Shown here one piece after another: positions 24,326 to 35,603 of a stretch of 64,000 nucleotides of DNA (positions are counted from its first letter, which is position 1; each line of letters begins with the position of its first letter). The notes beneath the pieces were generated by a model, which did no database searches, had not been told where the DNA came from, and was given only the letters and a program-made list of their open reading frames with translations. The DNA comes from Nematostella vectensis (Eukaryota; Cnidaria; Anthozoa; Actiniaria; Edwardsiidae). Location: NCBI RefSeq assembly GCF_932526225.1, contig NC_064034.1:3706001-3770000 (forward strand). The letters run 5' to 3'. The position numbers were made by a program, and so were the translations under genes.

Positions 24326-25085
24326 TGAACTGAAGCAAGCAAAGTGCTGTATAGAATCTTGCCTTTGTGAAATAACCAGCTGGATGACGACTAATAAACT
24401 GCAGCTAAATAGTGACAAAACAGAACTGTTAGTTCTTAACGCTCGTCACCGTTTGTGTCCCCCTTTGCATTCGATCGCTGTAATGAGATCATTTCCTCTT
24501 CAAAGAATGCAAAAAACATAGGTGCATGGTTCGATAACACTTCAATAGGCCAATCCTCCTTTTATCATCTACGAAATATTGCGAAAATTAGAAAGTTTAT
24601 TTCCTGCGAAATACACGCTTTTATTTCTTCTAAACTAGACAATTGTAACTCTCTTCTCACTGGCCTTGATCGAAAGCAAATCTCTAAACTTCTACAATAT
24701 GTTCAGAATTCTGCGGCGCGACTTCTTACAGAAACCTGCAAATACGATCACGTCACTCCTGTTCTGCGTACCTTACACTGGCTACCCATCAGAGAAAGAA
24801 TAGATTTTAAACTCCTTCTTTAACTAATCTCTTAATGAAACCGCTCTAGACTATATGAAAGACCTTTTAACTCCTTATAAACCAAAGCGCAGACTTCGTT
24901 CTTAAAATAAGTCTCTTTTAGTACAGCCCTCTTTCAAACTTAAGACCTACGGCTCAAGAGCCTTTTCCGTTATTGCACCAGCTATATGGAACTCCCTCCC
25001 ACTAGAACTCCGGAATTGTAAAGAATTGAGTATGCCTAAATCCAAGATCAAGACGCGTCTTCGACAATTGATTTTTAATGATTGA
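24276..25085 (+). pseudogene. Reverse transcriptase YADD and C-terminal region of the L2/CR1-like element
   Basis: YADD is encoded at 24276-24287, one frame away from the upstream RT motifs. WMTTNKLQLNSDKTELLVLN follows. Next come IAKIRKFISCEIHAFISSKL, DNCNSLLTGL and the HWLPIRERIDFKLLL motif up to 24823. After a stop, AFSVIAPAIWNSLPLELRNC appears near 24960-25020. All are standard 3' landmarks of this retrotransposon group. Confidence 0.8.
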
Positions 25086-25227
25086 TTCTCCTGATCTTAG
25101 TTATGTATCATAACTAATTATTTTACTTTATACTTTTTATTGTGTCTTTTTATTATCTATTTGATATATATTGTAATGAATTATTACTTATTATTTTCAT
25201 AATATTATCATAATATTAAAATTGTAA

Positions 25228-25257
25228 AGCGCCTTGGATCTATAGGAGAAAGGCGCT
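25228..25257 (+). other. 3' stem-loop of the L2/CR1-like element
   Basis: AGCGCCTT pairs with AAGGCGCT (8 bp, 14-nt loop) just before the TAT-rich tail. In L2-type elements such a 3' hairpin is the likely RT recognition signal. The second element in this window has the matching hairpin with a compensatory base pair. Confidence 0.75.
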
Positions 25258-25671
25258 ATATAAATCTATATTATTATTATTATATTAAAAGTATATATGT
25301 CAAACACAGGTACCCCCCCTTTCGAAATCATTATTCCTTGAACCTCCTCCCCCGGCCATTTCTGCCCTCCCACCCACTTGTGGGACCATTCCCCCCCCCC
25401 TCCCCCCGTAAGGCGTATAGTACAGTAATATATTAATGTTTTTATTCCAATAAAAATACCAATCAACGTTACGTACATGCTCTGAGACCTTGCGTATTTT
25501 ACTCACAAAACAGCCTGAGTCCACACAAGCAGACGTGACTACACACACAACTAAAGATTCATAAGAGTTAAGGAAAGAGATCAGGAAACTTAAAACAAAA
25601 TAAAAACAGTCCAAGGCCAGTCCATGTTTACGTGATGTCAATTGTTTGGTCCTTTCGCTTTGTTGTTCAGC

Positions 25672-25785
25672 TCACTTTGCAACTGAGTGGTCAAAGACAG
25701 GGATGTTATTGACTTTGCAGCCCTTCTGGTGGTAGGGACAATGACCAATTTTCGCGGCCGTTTTCTCGTTGATTTTCATCAGAGC
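25672..25785 (-). CDS. Cysteine-motif gene, terminal exon
   Basis: The acceptor is CTTGGTCAG and 37 codons lead to TGA at 25674-25672. It reads ALMKINEKTAAKIGHCPYHQ, then KGCKVNN, and ends FDHSVAK. The CPY..KGC motif echoes GGCPYK of exon 2, supporting the join. Confidence 0.72.
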   Translation of the reverse strand, partial: ALMKINEKTAAKIGHCPYHQKGCKVNNIPVFDHSVAK

Positions 25786-28700
25786 CTGACCAAGATAAGA
25801 AGAAATCAATGTTAATGGAAAATTGACAAGTCTGCGCCCCCCCCCTCCTCCCCCCTTATCATAAGAAATATTCTATCAAGGACGACGGCAACCAAGACAC
25901 AAATACTCGCAAACCATGCTCGAGGATCCATCGTAATTTGCGGGCGCGCCCAAGGGTCCACTAGCACAAAAGTGACCTTTGGGAGCGCCCGCAAAGTACG
26001 CTGGATCCTCGAGCATGCTCATAGCTAACAACCAATCAGAAAGCGAGATTATGCGCAAGTGTTGTAGAATATCCCTTTTTCCACAGGATACTTATATAAG
26101 TGTGCAGATCAAGATTACTTGAAATTCCTTACCGGAGCCAAATCGAATGGAAAGATGTGGGGGTTGGGGGGGGGGGGGGGGGAAGCATTTGACGCTAGAT
26201 GGATTTGTGAGTTCGAGCTCCCTTGGATTTTTTTAAATTCTGGTCTGAAGAGGTGTTCGCATAAGCCGCCCCTTGACCCCGCCTGGACCCGCTACTAAGA
26301 GGACAAAGTTGTACAAACTTGCTAACCTGGAAGAACTTGGAGTGAGCGGCTTTCGCGGGACACTTCTCCTTCATCTCCAACATCAAAGCACGCAATTCGT
26401 ATGTGTTAGCAGCGCGCTCCTTAAAAGGGCAAATGAAGTTCCCTTTGCTGTCGCGGAACATGGGGCATTTGCCAGCCAAGCCTTTCAGACGCTCGTCCTT
26501 GTAAGGGCAGCCGCCATTTTTGAAAGCGGCGCAGTTTTTTATGATATAATCGATGGATACGTCTCCCTGAAAAAAAAAATTCTCATATACTTCTCTTCGC
26601 ATGTTAAAATGGGCTGTAATAGCTACACCCCGGCTCTGCCATGCTGATCAGTACTAAAGTGAATGAAAGCCATTACGAATCGCACGCTCTTAGCAACGGA
26701 ATTTTTGCCCCGGCCCCTGTGGAGATCGATGCTTTTTGAGCAGGAAACAAGTGTTTTACCAACACCTATGGTGTCAATATCAAGCCGCAAATCTAGTACG
26801 ATGACAGCAATATGACGTCACTCCAGCTGTACTTTAAACGAAAAATAAACCCTCAAGATGTAGCCTCAGTGTTACAAAAATCACGACTGTACCACTGTAA
26901 AAATAAGATATCCTTAACTGTTGGAGCAGAAAACTTGATGCATACGAGCATCCCACATAACGTAAAAACAGAAAAACGGAAATCTCTATTGAGCGAGTTC
27001 CCGCAAGGATCGCCACTTGATAGAGATACCACAAAAGGCTTCAAGACGCTCCTCAGTTAGAGGCCCAAAGGTAAAAGGCATTTTCCGACCGTTATTATTC
27101 GACCTCTCACCGCTTGATAGAATTACCACAAGCTTTCAAGACGCTCCTCAGTTAGAGGCCCAAAGGTAAATGGCATTTTCCGACCGTTATTATTCGACCT
27201 CTCATCGCTGTCTAGACTATCGCAGCTTGGTCTTGGCTGATGTAAACATGGCTACAAGGATTAGCTTTTTTCAAGGAGGGGTATGTATTTTGAAGCTTGG
27301 AGCTCGTGCCTCGCGCGAACGGCGCGATTTGTGTAAATTTTGCAGATTTTATTTATACAACTATGCTTTATCAGATTCCGCTAGATTCGCTCTTCTTGGA
27401 AATAAAGGTATTTTTTTTTCATGCAATTAAATGGAAACAAATGTTGAAAATATAAATCTCGAAATTTGCGCGATGAATTTTTTTTTTCTAAATTCACTGT
27501 AACACCTAACAATACTCCAGATTGAAGCACACGAATTGTTGGCTGTCAAACTTCGCGATTGATGGACCTTTATTTTACGCCAAAATCGTCCTCGCAATCT
27601 TTGAAAAAATGAATGCACACTTGCCTACAAAGATCCATCCCCGAATTTACGCCCCAAGCTAAGTCCACACCGTAAGGCAACTTGAGTAAGAGGGGCAAGA
27701 GGTTGCACAATAATCAATTACCCAGGGTATGCAAAATCAGACAGAAGAAGGGGAATTTCTTCTTTTTAACGAAATTCATAGAAATTCGTATTCGCATTTT
27801 TTGACCAGGCATTGTACAACTGTCTTTTATTTATAACAAGTATTTCAATCTGCTTTTTAGGATTTTATTGGTTCATAATGCGTCAATCCGCAATTTAGTG
27901 TCAATACACCGCCAATCCGTAATAATACCTTCAGCTCGCTATATTCGGGCTTCCATATAGTATGAATAAAGGTATTTCGGACTGGTCGCTAGCCGTGCCA
28001 TTAGAAAACCACAATGGATAACGTTGTCGAATATTTCTAGGAGCAACTGCAGATACCCGTCCACAAAGAGTTAACAATGAGACTTCACACCTCGATTTCT
28101 ATAGAACGAGGCAGTAAATATAAGGAAAATGCAAATAAGTGGACGGGTATTCTGCAGTTTAGCCTATTTCTAAAATCTATCAAGCAAGTTCAAACGTCGT
28201 ATTATCCATGAGCCGTATAGTCAATGCAAATGCATGCAAATGAAGATGAAACAATCGACTTGATCATTTACATGCACTTGCATTAAGTACGGCTCATGGA
28301 TAATACGATGTTTGAACTAAGCCTCAGTCAATAATCAAAAAGTGCTTATCACAAAACCAGAAAACAGGAGACTTTGGCAGTAGTTAAATTGGCCGAAGAG
28401 CCAATTCCAAACTGGGGGATGGTATTGGGTTTTTACTACAAGAAACGGCGAAAATGTTTTCGAAGATGTTTTCTCAGACCACTGCATCTCTCATCGAAAC
28501 CAAAACAACACGAGCAGCAAACTGTAGGATTTGGAAGCTAAAGTTTTTAATTTTCATTTATCTATGTGCGCACACTGCGAACCAAACGGCATGATAGTCC
28601 ATAGAATTGGAGAGGGTTCCAACTATCTTATGTGTTGGCCACCGTTCGACTATCTTGTATTTGAACAAAACGGCTGAAATGTATCAGACAGAAAAAATTT

Positions 28701-28942
28701 CAGAGTGCATTACATGTCTGGCCAATTTTTTTATTTCTGGCCAATTTGCGCGTCGCAAACAAGTCACATTTCAGCCAAATTAGAGGGAATATCCTGTACA
28801 AGTAAAAGTGAACGAAGACATAGATATCTTGGATATCCAACATTAAACATAATCGTTCCCTGATATTGTGCAACTTACTTTGTCGGCCATTTTCTTTGTA
28901 TGTGATGCTGTCGATGCTTCTTCCAAACCTCTGACGCCCAAT
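25672..28942 (-). CDS. Small cysteine-motif protein, three exons
   Basis: The minus-strand gene has exons 28942-28879 (5' UTR plus MADK), 26566-26327 and 25785-25672. All junctions are GT..AG and phase 0, giving a 121-residue protein. It begins MADKGDVSIDYIIKNCAAFK, repeats short cysteine motifs (CAAFKNGGCPYK, CPMF, FICPFK, CPAK, HCPYHQKGCK) and ends FDHSVAK. There is no signal peptide or membrane segment, so it is probably cytosolic. I do not recognise it. CPAF..GCPF-type motifs occur beside heme-oxygenase-like domains in some invertebrates, from memory only, and a metal- or heme-binding role is a guess. Intron 1 (2.3 kb) holds two palindromic elements and a 97-bp duplication. The consistent phases and motif continuity across both introns make it convincing. 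Confidence 0.75.
25918..26017. repeat. Imperfect palindrome, about 100 bp (MITE-like)
   Basis: CATGCTCGAGGATCCA..CG with TTTGCGGGCGC at 25918-25960 is answered by GCGCCCGC..AAAGTACGCTGG and TCCTCGAGCATG at 25988-26017. Arms are about 45 bp with a few mismatches and a short centre. It lies in intron 2 of the cysteine-motif gene. A snap-back MITE is likely; I see no clear target duplication. Confidence 0.65.
26327..26566 (-). CDS. Cysteine-motif gene, exon 2
   Basis: Exactly 80 codons, phase 0 at both ends, with a T-rich acceptor (TTTTTTTTTCAG) and donor GTTAGC. It encodes GDVSIDYIIKNCAAFK, the main block of cysteine motifs, a charged helix-like stretch (KERAANTYELRALMLEMKEK) and ends SKFFQ. 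The open frame runs past the donor only as intron read-through. Confidence 0.75.
27014..27207. repeat. 97-bp direct tandem duplication
   Basis: CTTGATAGA..TACCACAA..GC at 27016 recurs at 27113. The copies share AGACGCTCCTCAGTTAGAGG and TTTTCCGACCGTTATTATTC almost without change. It lies inside intron 1 of the cysteine-motif gene. Confidence 0.9.
28045..28160. mobile_element. Small inverted-repeat element (about 116 bp)
   Basis: AACTGCAGATACCCGTCCAC at 28045-28064 and GTGGACGGGTATTCTGCAGT at 28139-28158 form a 20-bp inverted repeat with a single-base indel. This is typical MITE size. It lies in intron 1 of the cysteine-motif gene. Confidence 0.65.
28187..28318. mobile_element. Small inverted-repeat element (132 bp)
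   Basis: Perfectly opposed 31-bp arms with one mismatch: AGTTCAAACGTCGTATTATC runs from 28187 to 28217 and its partner ends at 28318. The interior has repeated ATGCAAATG/CATTTACATGC motifs. It lies only 27 bp from the preceding element. Confidence 0.7.
28879..28942 (-). CDS. Cysteine-motif gene, exon 1 (5' UTR and MADK)
   Basis: The acceptor is CCCTGTGCAG before 28942 and the donor is GTAAGT at 28878-28873. The start codon is at 28890-28888 in the context GAAAATGGCC. Only four codons are in this exon; the rest is 5' UTR. The acceptor implies a further non-coding exon upstream (higher coordinates), which I could not place. Confidence 0.65.
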
Positions 28943-31939
28943 CTGCACAGGGAAAGAATGCATGTAGATTTATACCTGCTGCTGCTGGCAATCATTTTGA
29001 CTCCGCCTACCTCAGTCTGCTTTTCTCTTTAGGGTGTCTCACAAACCAATTATTTGATATCTGATTGGACGGCGACAATGCGGAATCTGAAAAAGTGGAC
29101 CTCATTTTTCCGGAGGGGTGGTGGGGGGGGGGGGGGGGAGTTCTCTGATAATGATCTGACCACACCCGAAAGAACAAAGCCCTTTTTATGTCTTTGCAGT
29201 ATCTCCGCGGGATGTTTATTGTCATTTGGCTACATTCCAGAGTGATCTAGCTTATGCTTTAGTAGTAGTAGACCTTCGGCCGTGGGCGGCAGCGACTGTC
29301 CTGTAATAATATCAGGTGATTGTTGGACTATGAACCCTATAAAATTACAAGTAGTAAGCTCCATCTGCTTTGAACACTAAAACAAGTCAAAGGCCAAGGG
29401 GAATCCTAAAATAATCAAAAATCAATCTCTATTGAGCCACCAGGGCTGACTCCAAAGGGTCTTCGCAAGATTCAAATACCACAGTTAACGTTTTCAAGAT
29501 GTTTTTAAGACCCTGCCTACTTGATTACGGAATCGGATGAATTCGCAACTTTTTCGTTCCGTAATCGAAACGTTTTCCGCCGTAGAGAGTTGCGAATTCG
29601 CCGTAATCGTCGTATTATTCGTGTGAACGATAGCCGTATCCTGCAACGATAAAGTGGTGGATTCATTCGATTCCTTATTTGTGGGCTCTAGGGTGTCTAA
29701 GAGACTCACTATTTGATATTATTTTACGGGGGGAGGGAGTTAAAGATTTTCCCATAGACAAATTTCAAGTTAGACCTTAATCTCAAGGCGATTTAACTAA
29801 TCTATTATCATGACATGTTTTAACGGGTCATGAGGGGTAAAACGGGAATCGTGATTCGCATTGGATTTAGATCTGGGACTGAAAAAAAAGAGACTGGAAA
29901 TTGAGACTTTCTTTAGGCGCTATTTCTGCTCCTATCACTGAATAAACACGAAGGTGCAGTTTCAACTCTAGAATTCTACAAGCAATAGAACAATGTCGTC
30001 CTCACGTGCCAAGGGAACACGAGTTACGGACATACCATGGTGCCACTTGACGTTGGCCATTGAATCCTATTTACTTTGCAAGGGCGCTAGCGGCATAGGG
30101 GCGTTTTTCTGCCCAAACGTGCTAAGAAACACACCAAGTCCCTTTTTCTAAATGAGCTTTCTAAATGAATTTCGCCTTGCATGGCCAAGGGAGCACGGAT
30201 TTGGGATAACTCCTCACCGGCATTTTCGCGGTTGTTCGTTTCCTAGTTCACCACTTTATTCACGTAGTTCTATGAGGATCCCATGAATAACAGTATCGCA
30301 GCATCTGACTTTCATGTTTCCATCGGCACCGCTGGACATATTTGCCTCAATTGAAGTTGTTGTATGTCGGCTCCCTATGAGGGCTATCACATTCACAATT
30401 GTGAGAATGTGATCATATCCAGCTTTCAGATACTTGCTTTGGGGCACGCACTTTTTTCATGAACCTTGCATAAGCGTTTCCCCATCTGTTTGTACCAAAA
30501 TGGTCGTCAAATAAACGGTCGAGATTACAAAACTGCAATAGCGCTTTTATAGATAAGACATTCTATAAGGCATCTTTAGGACTTTTTGAAGCTGGAAAAT
30601 GTAATCAAGGATTACTTTTAACGAGCGGTTAGCTTACTTGCGGTGTGCTTGCGACGGGAGCGTGACTTTTACACGAATTTATTAGTTTTTGTATGGCCTT
30701 CTTGCCTTTATATCGTACCGCAAATAAAGACGGCCCAAGCTAGTTGAACGTGTACATTACGTGTTTGTGCGCAAAATATTTAAGGTAATATATGCAATAC
30801 AAAACTTTCTTTATCACAAAAAGCGAATATCCAATTTTTTTAGAGAATAGGATTGTACCAAGGGAGCACAGCAGAATGTGCTATTATTACGAAAATTAAC
30901 CACTTTAATGTAACACCTCATGTGTGTCTGTTTTGTAGGAGTCATCAGTTGCGTTGTTGGGGGTGAGTTCAAGGTGCGCTGGTCACATAATTTACCAAAT
31001 GGTACAGCAGATTCCTAAGCCTGCTTGCAGGCGGTACTCGGTTTTATTATCGCGGAAAACCCTCTCCGTTCGGTGATCCGGCGCCATCGACAGTGCTAAA
31101 TAACGTATGCGCATGCGCGTGTTCTGGCAAAAACAAACAAAATCTCAGTGTTGAATCGTTCGAGTAAAGGTACGAAAGGCTGACTTCAGTCGCTGTTTTG
31201 ACTTACTGTACAGCATTAAAACCATACTGTTCAAAAGATGACAGATTTGTTTCATAATTAGGGAGTCATAAAGAAAATTTTAGCCTTAGGTTTGATCTAG
31301 TTTTCTTAGCATTCGCCAAAATGTGACAGTTCGCCGGTAAAACGCCGCCATTTCAAAACAAAAAGGCTGGTTTAACCGCGCGGTACTGGAACTAGTCTTG
31401 CGTTTTTCAGCACTGTCGGCGCCATCTTGTATTTTAAGACGAGTGGGCGAGCGCAAAAACGGACGCAGGGCAGGGGGGAGAGGAGCGAGACCTCGCGTCA
31501 ACTCGGATTCGATCGAGAATTGATGCTTGGCTGCTGTGGTATTCTCCAGTAAAGCCGCGTTCAAATTTCAGATATCACTGCGAACGATTGCTAAAGTGAC
31601 AGCCGGCTTCACAGAGCAATCCAATGGCGATTTTGATTGGCCATTTGACGTTCGTTGTCTTTAACAGCTGACACGGGATCGACTGATTGAGATTTAATAG
31701 GAAGTCTTACAAACTGTTACAGGAAGTGTGATTTGTATTTTTGGGGGGTCGGGTCATGGTAGACACCCTAAGGGATAGCAGATTCCCAGAAGACCCTAAG
31801 GGATAGGGTCGCTTGGGGCGAATTTTATATCCTAAGGAATAGGATGAGCATATGTACACTTTATTATGGAGATTCCTCCTCCCCGGATTAAAAGCCAAGA
31901 TAGGAGGGATCAACCTCTATCCACAGGCGTACCATCCTA
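28943..31939. other. No supported gene; 16-bp poly-G run
   Basis: Upstream side of the cysteine-motif gene. It contains G16 at 29123-29138. A GCATGCGC-rich, CpG-containing patch near 31070-31170 precedes a GTACGA donor-like site and could be a promoter or first-exon region. No frame has recognisable domains. Confidence 0.4.
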
Positions 31940-34925
31940 GAGGGAGGGTTGATGCTTGTACTATCTGTGGTACTGGGGGTGGGATAATGTTTGTACTATC
32001 TGTGGTACTGGGGGAGGGATGATGTTTGTACTATCTGTGGTACTGGGGGTGGGATGATGTTTGTACTATCTGTGGTACTGGGGGTGGGATGATGTTTGTA
32101 CTATCTGTGGTACTGGGGGTGAGATGATGTTTGTACTATCTGTGGTACTGGGGGTGAGATGATGTTTGTACTATCTGTGGTACTGGGGGTGAGATGATGT
32201 TTGTACCATCTGTGGTACTGGGGGTAGGATGATGTTTGTACTATCTGTGGTACTGGGGGTGAGATGATGTTTGTACTATCTGTGGTACTGGGGGTGAGAT
32301 GATGTTTGTACTATCTGTGGTACTGGGGGTTGGATGATGTTTGTACTATCTGTGGTACTGGGGGTGGGATGATGTTTGTACTATCTGTGGTACTGGGGGT
32401 GGGATGATGTTTGTACTATCTGTGGTACTGGGGGTGGGATGATGTTTGTACTATCTGTGGTACTGGGGGTGGGATGATGTGTGTAATATCTGTTGTACTG
32501 GGGGTTGGATGATGTTTGTACTATCTGTGGTACTGGGGGTGGGATGATGTTTGTACTATCTGTGGTACTGGGGGTGGGATGATGTCTGTACTATCTGTGG
32601 TACTGGGGGTGGGATGATGTTTGTACTATCTGTGGTACTGGGGGAGGGATGATGTTTGTACTATCTGTGGTACTGGGGGAGGGATGATGTTTGTACTATC
32701 TGTGGTACTGGGGGTGGGATGATGTTTGTACTATCTGTGGTACTGGGGGTGGGATGATGTTTGTACTATCTGTGGTACTGGGGGTGAGATGATGTTTGTA
32801 CTATCTGTGGTACTGGGGGTGGGATAATGTTTGTACTATCTGTTGTACTGGGGGTTGGATGATGTTTGTACTATCTGTGGTACTGGGGGTGGGATGATGT
32901 TTGTACTATCTGTGGTACTTGGGGTGGGATAATGTTTGTACTATCTGTGGTACTGGGGGTTGGATGATGTTTGTACTATCTGTGGTACTGGGGGTGGGAT
33001 GATGTTTGTACTATCTGTGGTACTGGGGGTTGGATGATGTTTGTACTATCTGTGGTACTGGGGGTGGGATGATGTTTCTACTATCTGTGGTACTGGGGGT
33101 GGGATGATGTTTGTACTATCTGTGGTACTGGGGGTGGGATGATGTTTGTACTATCTGTGGTACTGGGGGTGGGATGATGTTTGTACTATCTGTGGTACTG
33201 GGGGTGGGATGATGTGTGTAATATCTGTTGTACTGGGGGTTGGATGATGTTTGTACTATCTGTGGTACTGGGGGTGGGATGATGTTTGTACTATCTGTGG
33301 TACTGGGGGTGGGATGATGTCTGTACTATCTGTGGTACTGGGGGTGGGATGATGTTTGTACTATCTGTGGTACTGGGGGAGGGATGATGTTTGTACTATC
33401 TGTGGTACTGGGGGAGGGATGATGTTTGTACTATCTGTGGTACTGGGGGTGGGATGATGTTTGTACTATCTGTGGTACTGGGGGTGGGATGATGTTTGTA
33501 CTATCTGTGGTACTGGGGGTGAGATGATGTTTGTACTATCTGTGGTACTGGGGGTGGGATAATGTTTGTACTATCTGTTGTACTGGGGGTTGGATGATGT
33601 TTGTACTATCTGTGGTACTGGGGGTGGGATGATGTTTGTACTATCTGTGGTACTTGGGGTGGGATAATGTTTGTACTATCTGTGGTACTGGGGGTTGGAT
33701 GATGTTTGTACTATCTGTGGTACTGGGGGTGGGATGATGTTTGTACTATCTGTGGTACTGGGGGTTGGATGATGTTTGTACTATCTGTGGTACTGGGGGT
33801 GGGATGATGTTTCTACTATCTGTGGTACTGGGGGTGGGATGATGTTTGTACTATCTGTGGTACTGGGGGTGGGATGATGTTTGTACTATCTGTGGTACTG
33901 GGGGTGAGATGATGTTTGTACTATCTGTGGTACTGTGGAGGGATGATGTTAATACTAGCTGTGGTACTGGGTGTGGGATGATGTTTGTACTATCTGTTGT
34001 ACTGGGGGTTGGGGGTAGGATGATGTTTGTACTATCTGTGGTACTGGGGGTGGGATGATGTTTGTACTATGTGTGGTACTTGGGGTGGGATGATGTTTGT
34101 ACTATCTGTGGTACTGGGGGTGAGATGATGTTTGTACTATCTGTGGTACTTCGAGAGGGGTGGGATCATGTTTGTACTATCTGTGGTACTTCGAGAGGGG
34201 TGGGATCATGTTTGTACTTTCTGGGGTTGGTGTTGGGATGATGTTTGTACTATCTGTGTACTTGGGGTGGGATGATGTTTGTACTATCTGTGGTACTGGA
34301 GGTGGGATGATGTTTGTACTATCTGTGGTACTGGGGGTGGGATGATGTTTGTACTATCTGTTGTACTGGGGGTTGGGGGTGGGATGATGTTTGTACTTTC
34401 TGGGGTTGGTGTTGGGATGATGTTTGTACTATCTGTGTACTTGGGGTGGGATGATGTTTGTACTATCTGTGGTACTGGGGGTGGGATGATGTTTGTACTA
34501 TCTGTGGTACTGGGGGTAGGATAATGTTTGTACTATGTGTGGTACTGGGGGTGAGATGATGTTTGTCTTATCTGTGATACTGGGGGTGGGATGATGTTTG
34601 TACTATCTGTGGTACTGGGGAGGGATGATGTTTGTACCATCTGTGGTACTTGGGGTGGGATGATGTTTGTACTATCTGTGGTACTGGGGGTGGGATGATG
34701 TTTGTACTATCTGTTGTACTGGGGGTTGGGGGTGGGATGATGTTTGTACTATCTGTGGTACTTGGGGTGGGATGATGTTTGTACTATCTGTGGTACTGGG
34801 GGTGAGATGATGTTTGTACTATCTGTGGTACTGGGGGTGAGATGATGTTTGTACTATCTGTGGTACTGGGGGTGTTATGATGTTTGTACTATCTGTGGTA
34901 TTGGGGGTGGGATGATGTTCATGAG
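31940..34925. repeat. 35-bp satellite, about 85 copies
   Basis: Units of GGGATGATGTTTGTACTATC then TGTGGTACTGGGGGT, exactly 35 bp apart in the uniform part (31981-33950). From about 33950 units become irregular, with inserts such as GGTTGGGGGT and TCGAGAGGGG. A 735-bp (21-unit) higher-order copy is embedded. The plus-strand frames at 33846-34524 are repeat translations. Confidence 0.97.
32346..33905. repeat. 735-bp higher-order repeat inside the 35-bp satellite
   Basis: Variant units recur exactly 735 bp (21 units) apart: GTGTAATATC at 32481/33216, GATGTCTGTA at 32581/33316, GGGGAGGGAT at 32641/33376, TGTGGTACTT at 32911/33646, and GATGTTTCTA at 33071/33806. Matching breaks near 32340 and 33170, so one 21-unit block was duplicated with a little extra. 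Confidence 0.92.
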
Positions 34926-35540
34926 GAGCTTTGATAGGGAAAAAAAGTAACGTAAGGGTGAGTTCAAACCACCCATACACTCGAGATGGTGTTTTAATCC
35001 GCAACACCTTTGAGCGGCCTGGCTTTATGCGCTTGACATCTCACAGGGTGTAATGTTACCGCTAATGGGTCCTTGTTTATATTTCTATCAATATCTAGTC
35101 AAACAGTTTTCAGTAGCGAAGCATAAATAACTACACTCAAGGCAAGTAAATGTTAAACTGATAATAACAGCAACAATAGGAAGAAATTATTTTAATACTC
35201 TATAACTTTAAAACAGTATTTACAAAACGTTATTTATGAACAAAACACTAAAAGAATGCAATTAATATCAACCGAGTAAAGCAAACGTTTCTGTAAATAG
35301 GCGTGTTGTATCTAGTAATCAAAACTTATTTATTGCCGTTTCGTTAGCCGACTCTATAATCCGGAAAACGGATATTTCAGGCTTTCTAATTTAGGGCGCA
35401 TCTCACTCGACTGCTTTGTCGCTAGCTGTATCGCCGGAATCACGGATAGATTACGTAATAAAGTTTGCAAATTATGTGTGATTGGTAATAAACAATTTAA
35501 AATTACATTATGCCATTATGCCATTAATATTATCAGGTAT
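34926..35540. other. No gene seen
   Basis: AT-rich spacer after the satellite with no recognisable content. Confidence 0.45.
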
Positions 35541-35603
35541 TTTTTTATTACATCGGGTATCTTAATATTACTGCCGTGGCCCTAAAGCTCAATTGATCCA
35601 CGC

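Larger units (their letters stand above)
21950..25285 (+). mobile_element. Degenerate, near full-length L2/CR1-like non-LTR retrotransposon
   Basis: In order: an LNPGP N-terminal motif (22038-22067), an AP-type endonuclease (22103-22786), a linker with PAAPWYSDEIKEAKKQRRKL near 23180-23240, reverse transcriptase pieces (23740-24325, then shifted frame from 24276), the C-terminal region (24455-24823 and on to about 25085), and a 3' hairpin with a TTA tail (25228-25285). Several frameshifts and stops separate these pieces, so the copy is dead. The 3' end, TTGTAAAGCGCCTTGGATC...AAGGCGCTATATAAAT followed by TAT repeats, is the style of L2/CR1-group tails. The exact 5' boundary is not visible. Confidence 0.85.

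Noticed and set aside
29510-29610. GAATTCGCAACT inverted pair
   Set aside because: Arms of only about 12 bp with no flanking duplication; too weak to call an element.
31286-31564. Minus-strand 92-codon frame near a CpG-rich patch
   Set aside because: No domain; the CpG-rich neighbourhood could be a promoter, but nothing in the frame supports coding.
33846-34524. Plus-strand repeat proteins (MFVLSVVLGVG-type)
   Set aside because: Translations of the 35-bp satellite where irregular units happen to keep a frame.
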